Assembly: GCF_018873765.1 (NCBI RefSeq)
Contig: NC_057925.1
Coordinates: 8,877,568-8,941,567, forward strand
DNA length: 64,000 nt
DNA from: Telopea speciosissima
Lineage: Eukaryota > Streptophyta > Magnoliopsida > Proteales > Proteaceae
Direction: 5' to 3'
The number at the start of each line of letters is the position of its first letter. Positions within the stretch are counted from its first letter, which is position 1. Made by a program: the position numbers and the translations under genes. Below are positions 42,115 to 50,925 of this stretch, piece after piece. The notes under the pieces were generated by a model. The model did not search any database, was not told where the DNA came from, and saw only the letters and a list, made by a program, of their open reading frames with translations.

Positions 42115-42595
42115 CTACTCCTCGACGATGGTAAGAATCCAACCGTCGTCTAAATTCTATTTTCCACGACTGATAACTAAAAAGCGTCGTCCAAAATTTA
42201 TTTTCAACGATTTTTTTTTTTGGTAAGGTATTTTCAACGATGGATAGGTATAAAGCGTCGCCCAAATTCAATTTCAACGACGAATAGTTATAAAACGTTG
42301 CCCCCATTATATTTTCGACGACGGTTAATCCGTGAACGTCGCCCCAATTCCATTTTCGCCGACGGTTAAATGTAAACCGTCGCCCAATATTATATTTTGC
42401 TACAAAAAATTATAAACCGTCGCTTAATTTTACTTTTACCGACGAATAAATATAAACCGTCGTTCTATTATATTTTTCACGACGGAAAATTGTACACCGC
42501 CGCCCAAATTATATAGGGCGATGGTAATAAACTAACCGTCATCGAAAATCATATTTGGCTACGAAACTCTATTTCTACCGTCGGCAAAAATCATA
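42115..42595. repeat. CACTA right subterminal repeat array
   Basis: Dense CGACG(G/A)...(A/T)AACCGTCG units, the inverted counterpart of the left array. The 41,770-42,110 segment between gene fragments and array has no recognised coding sequence. Confidence 0.9.
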
Positions 42596-42607
42596 TTTCT
42601 TGTAGTG

Positions 42608-43430
42608 GTATTTTTTTGCACAAAATTGTCACTAAAAAAAATACTGATTTAAATTAAAATAGAAATTAAATATTCTTCATGATCTTATGAATCACCTCAT
42701 GGGACCTTATGCACCTTATGAGACTTTATGCACCATGCAACATGCATTCTAGGTCGATTTCGCATGTTCTGGCAATAAAAACAACTATTTTTTTCACCTG
42801 AAGATGCGAAATCGACTTAGAATGCATTCCAAGAATGCATACCAAACACTGCTGCTGAATATTATCTAGTTGCTTTGAGAGGATTAAAGAACAATTTCGC
42901 CATAAACTTATTGCTCATGGCAAAATTCGCAATATTGAGTCTTAAACTTCCATTGAATTGCCATTATACCCTTTCGAAAAACTAGCTAGTCTTGTAATGT
43001 AACTTTTCAGAGATTCTATTGCATTCTCTTCATCCCCTGTTTCCTTCTGCAATTAAAGGCCACAAAGATCATTTTCATTCACAAACATCCATAGCAGCTT
43101 CATGTATGTCTTTTAAACTTTGGCACATCTCATTCGAAATCTAACACTTTAACTATTTCATTTTGGAAGAAAATCACTTTGTAATTTCTCTATCATTTTG
43201 ATCATCAAATTTGGCATCTTCATGAAATGCTCATATTTTGAAGGAAAAGCACTTTGTGTGTTTGAGAGAGAGAAAGAGGCTCTAGATAAGATCAAAGAAG
43301 TCTACAATTAATACTGCAAAAGAAATAAATGGAGAAAATTCCTCAGCAAACAACGGCCTACCGCTACAGTTGAATCAAGCTATAAGGGAAATCCGAAAAA
43401 GATACAAAAGAATAGACAGAACTCATAACC
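42608..43430. repeat. Linker repeat L1, continued after CACTA
   Basis: TTTGCACAAAATTGTCACTAA and CATGGGACCTTAT blocks match 52,480-52,570 in L3. A foldback MITE copy (about 42,735-42,850, ending GAATGCATACCAAACACTG) is inserted. The rest resembles the 3' flank of the RFS copies. Confidence 0.75.
42735..42850. mobile_element. Foldback MITE (TTTGGTATGCATTC family), left end degraded
   Basis: Shares CGATTTCGCAT, AACAACTATTTTT, GCGAAATCGACTTAGAATGC and the terminal GAATGCATACCAAACACTG with the complete copy at 48,296-48,416. Confidence 0.75.
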
Positions 43431-43715
43431 GCTAGGCATCGGGGACAACTTTGAAATTTGCTTTAATTTCAGTTTTTTCTTCAGTCACCAAATCTCATGT
43501 ACTTAAAACTTGGAATTAAACAGGCCATTGTACATCTCCTTCAGTGCCGAGATGGGCAAAGTCAGTAGTCCAGTATTAGGGTTGTAGTTGAATTTGGTTT
43601 CATTGGTACCCACCATGTGCTTCATGGGCGCTGTGATGAGTAGGCACAGAACTGACCACATCCCCTAAGCAAACTTGAATGCTCGAATGCAACTTCCATC
43701 AAACACTATGGTTTC

Positions 43716-44115
43716 TAGTTAAAACAAACACCAACAAACATGATCAGAAAACAAAAATAGAGTAAGACAAACACAGAGATTTAACGTGATTCACACACTG
43801 ATATGATGTGCTACATCCACGGGTGAAGTTGAAGATGTTTCACTATGCTATGGAATAAAGTTACAATGTAAAAATCTCTAAAGAACTCCCAAGACGGCAC
43901 TGCAAGCTCTCACCCAGAAACCCTAAGTCGAAAAACCCCAAATCTTACTCACTTTACAAAACAGGTAAGACACCTCCACCCAGTAACCCTAAGTCCCAAA
44001 TCCTAAGCCCTCCGCTACCATCACAGATCTCAGGAAAAATCTCAATTGGATCCACCAAAAAATGTTGGAGCTGGTCAATCTTCAAAACGGGTACAAGAAT
44101 TTGACACACATAACA
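43716..44115. mobile_element. 400-bp insertion in psi-RFS-2 exon 13
   Basis: Alignment with the intact exon and with psi-RFS-3 shows an extra 400 bp flanked by TTTC on both sides (43712-43715 and 44116-44119). It contains TTTAACGTGATTCACACACT and CTACATCCACGGGTGAAG, motifs often seen in plant retroelement-like repeats, plus an internal imperfect repeat of ACCC(A)AGTAACCCTAAGTC. Class not determined. Confidence 0.7.
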
Positions 44116-44499
44116 TTTCTTGTCAGTGATCTTCTGAACTTCGCATTGCTCCACAGATCCACTGCAGTTGAACATGTAAAGCAGTCCTATATGTGCAAAG
44201 GAGATATTGGATGTGATTTCCTGCATCACAAAAAAGCATGGAAGGGGGTATGAAGGAAATTAGCTTTACGCAAGCATAGGCTATATTTGCATTTGGCTTC
44301 AAGAAATAAGAATCATTAAGGATTCACCTTGAGTAGACAGAAGTTGTAGAGTTCATCCTCCATTAAGACTCAATCAACTTAGAGCTCAAAGGAGAAATAG
44401 AATACAAGCCCAAGAACACTTTAAAACCAGCATTGCACCAGAACAAAAACTAATTAAAGTGCTTAATTAATAGAAGGCAATTTGTACTTGACAGAGATT

Positions 44500-44629
44500 T
44501 TTTTTTTTATTTTTATAGGTAGGGGGGATGTAGGATGTGAACCAGGAGGCTTAAACTCAAGACCTCCTGGTAGCAATGGGTCTTTACGCACCACTAGTTA
44601 CCAAGTGCGCTAGGCACTTGACCACTACC
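44500..44629 (-). mobile_element. tRNA-derived SINE with 11-bp target duplication
   Basis: TGACAGAGATT lies on both sides (44489-44499 and 44630-44640). On the minus strand the element has a tRNA-like head (CTAGCGCACTTGGTAACTAG), a B-box-like GGTCTTGAGTTTAAGCC and a poly(A) end. It differs from the CAAGGGG-headed SINEs in this window. It inserted in the exon 9/intron 9 boundary of psi-RFS-2; the other RFS copies have the uninterrupted ACCTGACA(G/T)AGAT. Confidence 0.9.
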
Positions 44630-44779
44630 TGACAGAGATTGCACAACCGCCAATGGCTCGAGCAGCAGCTTGGATGTAGGCTCCAATTCGACTCCTCTAC
44701 TTCCGCCTGCCCCTACTGCCGTGTGCATCCCACACACAAGCAAGGTGGAATGTACCGCTTACCCCTGTCTGAGTGCCTG

Positions 44780-45030
44780 CATGGTAGTTTGTCAAATTCA
44801 ATTGCTCCTTGAGACCATCATCATACAAAATACTATGGAGATTATTCTGATCATTATCAAACGATTTAATCTGACTAGCAAACTATTTCTTCGAATCAGC
44901 CCAAAACAGCTTTACCCTAAGAAGAAATAGGGGTCATCTAGATTTCTGTCCAAAGGAAGGAGAATGATTTTTATAGGATTTTTTGGGTAAGAGGATAAAG
45001 GTGTTTTGGGTCTGGTTCGAAGAACTAGTT
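44780..45030. pseudogene. Gene X inverted fragment pair (unit 2)
   Basis: Left part (44,800-44,915) is on the minus strand and matches the Tudor-core segment at 49,645-49,745 (ATACAAAATACTATGGAGAT, AACGATTTAATC). The right part (44,920-45,030) is plus strand and matches 50,780-50,900 (GGGTCATCTAGA..TCTGTCCAAAGGAAGGAGAA). The middle of the inverted repeat has been deleted, so the two meet almost directly. Confidence 0.75.
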
Positions 45031-45099
45031 TGTTGATTCCTTATATTAATTCATTTTCATAATGAGAACAACCTCCACAGTATTTTGTATAATGATGGA

Positions 45100-46650
45100 G
45101 ACAAGGAACAGTTTAATTTGATGAGAGAGATCTAAGGGCCAAATTTAGGGTTCATGGGAGCGATCTAAGGGCCAATTCATGCCAAGACCCTTATAATTGT
45201 TGAGCTTTTAGATCTTAGGGCCAATTTTAGGGTTCATGGGAGTGATTCGATCCTTGATCCCATGTTTTGAGATGCTGCATGTACTGGATCATGCATGTAC
45301 TAAAATCAGTTTGATGTGAAAAGATTTTCAAAATAGAAAACAAAGTAACATAATTGAAAGTCTAACTATTGGCACAGTGATTTCTGTATAGAACAGTCAC
45401 AGGGTGCTTATAGAATATAAAATCCATTAGAATATAAACAAAAATGCATAATGAATTCTATATTTGATGTAGAATTGTGCATGAAAATTGAAAATCTCAC
45501 AACCAAGTAAACAATAATTATTGGAAAACTCCAATGGAACATACAAGCAAGCAATTAGAAAAAATCTATCAATAATGAATTGAAAGGTTAGGGTAGCCTT
45601 ATTTTGCATTCTCAAATATTCAGTCCAGATCTATGATTTGGATTGCGGTAAGAGAACCATCTACGTTTGTAACCTGCAAGAAACTATTTTTCAGTAAGAA
45701 AAGAATCATTCTTTGAATTGAACTCAACAAAGGATGCATGCGATTCTCGTAGAATGAAAGTTTTATGTGGATGCTTTGAAATCGGAAAAGATTTGCGGGG
45801 TGATAATATTTGGTTATCTAGGGTTTTAGCAAAGAATAAAGATGATACAAGGAAGAGAAAATGATCAAAATTTATAGGGGAAAGAAGTTTCTAGAATCAA
45901 CATAAGTATCATATGAATTTACAAAAACACTCTTGTAGTATATTACCACTTGACACCCTAATCTTTTATAAAGATGATACAAGGAAGAGAAAATGATCGA
46001 AATTTATAGGGGAAAGAAGTTTCTAGAATTAACATAAGTATCATATGCATTTATGAAAATACCCTTGTAGTACATTACCACTTGACACCCTAACCTTTTA
46101 TAAAGATGATACAAGGAAGAAAAAATGATCAAAATTTATAAGGGAAAGAAGTTTCTAGAATCAACATAAGTATCATATGCATTTATGAAAATACCCTTGT
46201 AGTACATTACCACTTGACACCCTAACCTTTTATCGAATAGCCATCGGTATTAATGGCCACTAAGACTCGCCAGATTCATTAACCCAAATCTAGACTCTAC
46301 TAATTGGGCCATTTTTGTAAGAGAAGTTGGAGTCTGCTTTTTTTCATATTGAGAGAAAGATTTAAAATTATTTACAAAAGAATGCCAAATTCTTCAATGT
46401 AATGCGAGTACCCAAAAGAAACCAAATAAAAGTAATGCAATTAGTAAAATTACTATTCAAAAATTTATGAGGGTGCCAATATTTCTTATTTCACATCCAT
46501 ATATAAAAGCAATAACTTTTTATATTCTTGCCTTTGTAATCCATATGGTCTTTTCACCTTAAATGTTGACAACTGTATAGTCGAAGAAATGTCTTAGCAT
46601 TGTAATCTTGTCTTGAGTCCCATTTTGGGAGGATTTCAAGTGGGATGAAC
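45100..46650. repeat. Linker repeat L2 (segmental duplication, copy 2)
   Basis: Homologous to L1 and L3 but more diverged. It shares AGATTTTCAAAATAGAAAACAA, CTTGACACCCTAA and GGTATTAATGGCCAC. It contains an internal triple repeat (45,838-46,230). No gene. Confidence 0.85.
45838..46230 (+). repeat. 132-bp tandem repeat, three units
   Basis: Units start AAAGATGATACAAGGAAGA at 45838, 45970 and 46102. Each ends in CCACTTGACACCCTAA(T/C)C. L1 and L3 hold a single equivalent block, so the expansion is specific to L2. Confidence 0.92.
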
Positions 46651-46892
46651 TAAAATTATTCCATGTTATCTGCAAAATGCAAGTCATTGGAATATCCAAT
46701 ATTCTCTGTAATTTTATAATATCTCTCTTTCTTTGTAAAGTCTTTCCTTGTTTAATCCTACCATGTAAAGATCATTCCCTCTATATATATAATACCTGTT
46801 CTATAATGAATCAAGACAAGACAATTCCTATACATATGGTATCAGAGCCTTTACTGTATCTCTGACTCCGTTTCTTTTGAGCACTCTGGTTG

Positions 46893-47728
46893 TCCTTACA
46901 TCGTCTTCTAATATCCCACATCTGTGCTCATAATAGCTCCAACACCATTGCCCACCTTTGTTTGCTCTCGCAGTCACAACCCAACCCTGCATTTTGACTT
47001 GAAGAAGTGGTTTGTTGATTAGATTAATACATTTTCATAATGAGAACAATATCCATAATATTTTGTATAATGATGGAGACAATGAGTGGTTGAATTTGAT
47101 GAGAGAGAAGTTTCTTATTTTTTATTTAGATATCAGTATCAATATCATATAATCGATACTAGATCAATACAATATCAATGAATCGTCTAAAATGCAAAAA
47201 ATTATTATACCCTGGAATTGGCTCTATATAGATTGATACAACCAATCCATATCAGTATCAGTATCAATATTAGCCGAGACCAATACGAGTTCCAATACCG
47301 ATTACTAAATCCTTACATCGTCTTCTAATTTCCCACATCTGTGCTCATAATAGCTCCAACACCATTGCCCACCTTTGTTTGCTCTCGCAGTCACAACCCA
47401 ACCCTGCGTTTTGACTTGAAGAAGTGGTTTGTTGATTAGATTAATACATTTTCATAATGAGAACAATATCCATAAAATTTTGTATAATGATGGAGACAAT
47501 GAGTGGTTGAATTTGATGAGAGAGAAGTTTCTTATTTTTTATTTAGATATCAGTATCAATATCATATAATCGATACTAGATCAATACAATATCAATGAAT
47601 CGTCTAAAATGCAAAAAATTATTATACCCTGGAATTGGCTCTATATAGATTGATACAACCGATCCATATCAGTATCAGTATCGATATTTGCAGAGACCAA
47701 TACGAGTTCCAATACCGATTACTAAATC
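46893..47728 (+). repeat. 417-bp direct tandem duplication
   Basis: Units start TCCTTACATCGTCTTCTAAT at 46893 and 47310. They are nearly identical through the GATATCAGTATCAATATCAT and CAATACGAGTTCCAATACCG blocks, which suggests a recent event. A shorter diverged relative lies at 45,030-45,135. Confidence 0.92.
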
Positions 47729-48008
47729 CTTGCGTCTGAGGCTTTTATTTCATACTAATACTTTGTTATCAATTACTATGGTGTATGGGACTCCAATCTA
47801 TGATTTTTCACTTTATCCTAAGAAGATGGATTAACATTTGAACCAACAAAGGAATAGCAAACAAATTTTCTTTTCCTCCCTCTCCCCCATCTCTTCATAT
47901 TCCCATTAGTAGTGGTTAGAGTAATGATACAAAATTTATACAAAAGCAAATTTCAACCAAAGACACTAACTTGAAGAGTTTTTTCTAGAATCACTCTTTT
48001 AACCATTA
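47729..48008. other. Spacer, no gene seen
   Basis: AT-rich sequence between the 417-bp duplication and a SINE. Nothing recognised. Confidence 0.6.
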
Positions 48009-48150
48009 TTTTTTTTTTGGTGGGAATTGGAGAGCTTTAATAGGGAGGGGGGTGGAATAGGGGATGGGGATAGGCCCCAAGGTGGTTTGAACTCATGACC
48101 TCTTATTGGAGGAGTTGATCTTTTGCCAACTGAGCTGTCCCCTTGGGGTC
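48009..48150 (-). mobile_element. tRNA-derived SINE
   Basis: On the minus strand it starts GACCCCAAGGGGACAGCTCA with A-box GCTCAGTTGGCAAAAG. It continues with B-box-like GGTCATGAGTTCAAACC and a C-rich body, and ends in poly(A). Same family as 24,691-24,793 and 59,009-59,240. The flanking duplication is not clear. Confidence 0.85.
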
Positions 48151-48295
48151 TATTAGCCATGATGTTGTAAACAAAAACAGCACCTAACAAATGGTTACAC
48201 TACATGGGACCGAGACAGAGAAAATTTTCACATATAACATTTTATTTCCTTCTAGGTTTCCATCAAATAAATGGAAAAAAAAAAAAAACTTATAC

Positions 48296-48416
48296 TGTGT
48301 TTGGTATGCATTCTAGATTGATTTCGCATTCTCAAACAATAAAAACAACTATTTTTATCATATGAGAATGTGAAATCGACTTAGAATGCATTCCAAGAAT
48401 GCATACCAAACACTGC
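48296..48416. mobile_element. Foldback MITE (hAT-like ends)
   Basis: Left end GTGTTTGGTATGCATTCT (48297-48314) is the exact reverse complement of AGAATGCATACCAAACAC (48396-48413). The inner halves (CGCATTCTCA / ATGAGAATGTG) also pair, so the element can fold almost fully. Ends resemble hAT-type MITEs. Another copy is at 42,735-42,850. Confidence 0.88.
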
Positions 48417-48504
48417 TTTAGTTCACATAACAAGATTTAATCCTCGACCATGTCAGCTCCTCAACACTCGTTTCATTTCATTTTCTTCAATAACCAAATC
48501 TCAT

Positions 48505-49575
48505 ATAGTTAAACTTGGATTTCAACAGGCCATCTGTATATCTCCTCCACCAGGACCGGGATGATCAAATTCAGCAGTCCATTGTCTGGGTTGTAGCTGA
48601 ATTTGGTTTCCTTGTAACCCTCAGTTCACTTCAGAGGGCGCTGTGATGAGTAGGCACCAAACTGGCCACATCCCCCTGACTTTGAAGACTATAGTTGCAG
48701 TGGGCGACCTGTTGTTGCTGGGTAAACTTGGATGCTCGGATGCAACTTCACAATCAAACAGCTCTGGTTTCTTGTCATTAGCCTTCTCAATTTCGTATTG
48801 CTCCACAAATCCACTGGAGTTGAACATATCAAGCTGTCCTATAGGTGCAAAGGAGATGTTGGATGTGATTTCCTGCATCACAAAGAGCAAGGAAGGGGAT
48901 AAGAAGGTAATTAGCTTTATGCTAGCATGGAAATATATGCAATTGGCTTCAAGAAATAAGAATCATTAAGGGCTCACCTTGAGAGGACAGAAGTGGAAGA
49001 GTTCTTACTCCAGAACCTTAGAGGGTTACAGGCAGTAATGTACCTTTTGGTAGCAGAATCAATTCCCCTGCAATGGAAAAAATGTATCCTTATAATCATA
49101 AGTCTCCCTACTACCATGAAAGCTTTTGTGGTATGCCACATATTTGGTTCTACAAATCTAGAAGGCTTTGCTCTCCTGATTTATGGGCATGGACAATGGT
49201 TTTGCCATTCCAATCATGTCCAGAAACTTGAGCCATTAATTCAATATCAGTAGCTCGTCAGACCTGTGAAGAAGGACCAGCTTCTTCAGGAGCTCAAAGT
49301 TGTAGTTACCTTGAAAAATAACTAAAATCAACTTAGAGTTGGTTCACACAAAAACACAAATACTTAGAGCTCAAAGTAGTACTAGAATAAAAGCCCATGA
49401 ATACTGTAAAACCAACATTGCAACCAGAACAAAAGCTAATTAAAATGCTCAATAGAAGACAATTTGTACCTGACAGAGATCGCACAACCACCAATGGCTC
49501 AAGCAGCAGTGTGATATCTTTGAATGTTTAACCTACCAAGCAACAAGTGCACATACATTTTTTTTCCCCAAGGAT
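48505..49575 (-). pseudogene. Raffinose-synthase-family pseudogene 3 (psi-RFS-3)
   Basis: 3' end of the gene only. Exon 13 (48509-48872) keeps its splice acceptor and TAA stop but has one extra C in a C-run at 48672-48676. That shifts the frame at KVRG, giving MWPVWCLLI instead of CGRFGAYSS. Exon 12 is at about 48,977-49,073. Exon 11 (from about 49,174) is fused at about 49,262 to part of exon 10 (to about 49,312), with the intron between deleted. Exon 9 is at about 49,468-49,520. Exons 1-8 are absent; homology fades inside intron 8 and gene-X sequence follows. It is the closest of the three pseudogenes to the intact gene by eye. Confidence 0.92.
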
Positions 49576-49579
49576 GTTG

Positions 49580-50225
49580 AATGCCTCACTTGGTAAAATC
49601 TCAAGCTCAAGCCACTCCCCCATCACATTCAACTGCTTCTGGTCACAATCATCATACAAAATACTATGGAGATTATTCTAATTAACAAACGATTTAATCC
49701 GATTAACAACCATTTCCTCCAGTCAGGCCAGAAAAGCTTTACCCTCTTCCCAACATTACTGTCAAAATTATTCTCACTCCACAAAACCCTAAGAAAGGAA
49801 GGTACATCCTTCCTTGGACAGAGTCTAGATGATCCTATTTCAAGTGATAAAGAGTTGCTATGACATTTCCTTATCAGCACCCCATTTGTATTTCTTCGCA
49901 GAAATTTTAGCAATCTCTGCAATCTCAATCTCACCCTTCAACCTCAACACCGCCTATTGATTTCTTCTTTTCTTCTCTGGGCCATATCAGTTATTATTTG
50001 CCCTTCCATTCCACTCCTACCATCTCCCTTAGTGCTCTCCTTGTTGCTGGCTTCCACACTTTGTGCTTTACCAGCAACGAACTTCTGCTTTTTCTTCTTG
50101 ATCACTTTCCAGAAACCCAAAAAGCTAAACTCCAATATCAATCTTTCAATATCTGCCCTAGGAGGAAAAACAGACAAACCTGTAATCCCACAAAACCTAA
50201 TAAAGGCTTATAAGGTTACTTCATC
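49580..50225 (-). pseudogene. Gene X copy C: N-terminal part with Tudor-like core
   Basis: Minus strand. A basic N-terminal region (KKKKQKFVAGKAQSVEASNK near 50,100) is followed by SLEIGSSRLCPRKDVPSFLR, ENNFDSNVGKRVKLFWPDWRKW and, after a frame change, YDDCDQKQLNVMGEWLELEI then LPSEAFNI (to about 49,590). The VGKxVKxFW...W...YDD.D...L....W.EL pattern resembles Tudor/PDS5-like chromatin-reader domains of plants; this is an inference from motif layout. Frameshifts and lack of the C-terminal region make it a pseudogene. It forms an inverted repeat with copy D. Confidence 0.65.
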
Positions 50226-50249
50226 TAAAAAAGCATGGAAACAGGGTTT

Positions 50250-50340
50250 TAGTGCATGGTATCAGTAACAGTACTGATATCGATCGCTGTCGATACCAAT
50301 ACGAATTGGCCGATCCAATACCAACATCTAAAACCATGAA
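50250..50340. repeat. GATC-rich dispersed repeat in the centre of an inverted repeat
   Basis: TACTGATATCGATCGCTGTC and GATCCAATACCAACA motifs lie in the loop between gene-X copies C and D. Same loose family as 33,880-34,085, which lies between copies A and B. Confidence 0.5.
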
Positions 50341-50385
50341 TGGAAATGCAAAAACCCATGGCTTATGCATTACCATGCTGTTCAA

Positions 50386-50925
50386 GATGAAGTAACCTTA
50401 TACGTAAGCATTTCTTAGGTTTTGCAGGATTACTGGGTTTATCTGTTTCTCCTTTTGGGGTTGATAAGATATTGAAAGATAAGGATTAGAGTTTAACATT
50501 CTAGGTATTTTGAAAATGGTGAACAGAAAGAAAAAGCAGAAATCTATTGTTGATAAAGCACAAATTGTGGTTTACCAACAAGGAGGACATAAGAGACATA
50601 GTAGGGATAAAATGAAAGGGTAAATAGAAGCTAATAAAGCACATGAGAACAAGCCGATAGGTGGTGTTGAGGTTGGGAAAGGTGAGGTGGAGAAAGTAGA
50701 TATGGCTAAAACTCCTAAGAAGAAATGCAAAAGGGGTGCAGACAAAGAAATGGCAGAGGCACTCTTCTTGTCACTTGAAATGGGGTCATCTAGACTCTGT
50801 TCAAGGAAGTATATACCTTCCTTTGGTAGGGTTAGTTGAGTGAGAATGATTTTGATGGGATTGTGGGGAACAAGGTAAAGGTGTTCTGGACTGACTCAAG
50901 GATTTAAAAAAAACTTAGTTTCCAT
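50386..50925 (+). pseudogene. Gene X copy D: inverted N-terminal copy
   Basis: Plus strand, starting opposite copy C with the mirror sequence AGATGAAGTAACCTTATA. It reads MVNRKKKQKSIVDKAQIVV, VYQQGGHKRHSRDKMKG-stop, ENKPIGGVEVGKGEVEKVDM, KRGADKEMAEALFLSLEMGS and SRLCSRKY, then frameshifts. It ends at the position equivalent to VKVFW, where linker L3 begins. Better preserved than C at the N-terminus, but still broken. Confidence 0.65.

Larger units (their letters stand above)
37126..42607. mobile_element. CACTA-superfamily (En/Spm) transposon carrying gene fragments
   Basis: Starts CACTACAAAAAATATGAT and ends ATCATATTTCTTGTAGTG, with the 3-bp target duplication GTA on each side (37123-37125 and 42608-42610). 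Length is 5,482 bp. Both subterminal regions (about 37,145-37,565 and 42,115-42,595) are arrays of short inverted and direct GCGACGGT / ACCGTCG motifs, as in CACTA elements. No transposase (TNPA/TNPD) coding was recognised, so it is non-autonomous. It contains fragments of two host genes on the minus strand. The paralogous linker L3 (near 52,470) lacks the element, giving an empty site. Confidence 0.95.
43500..44680 (-). pseudogene. Raffinose-synthase-family pseudogene 2 (psi-RFS-2)
   Basis: Only the 3' end of the gene remains. Exon 13 is split by a 400-bp insertion (about 43,515-43,715 and 44,116-44,225, reading SNISFAHIGLLYMFNCSGSVEQCEVQKITDKK in part). A short exon 12 remnant lies at about 44,325-44,365, and the start of exon 9 (about 44,640-44,680, AARAIGG region) sits beside a SINE insertion. 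Exons 10 and 11 are missing. Frameshifts and stops exclude function. Confidence 0.88.

Noticed and set aside
37145-42595. CRISPR-like arrays of short regular repeats
   Set aside because: The repeats are CACTA subterminal motifs: variable spacing, inverted orientation mixed, plant context, next to canonical CACTA ends.
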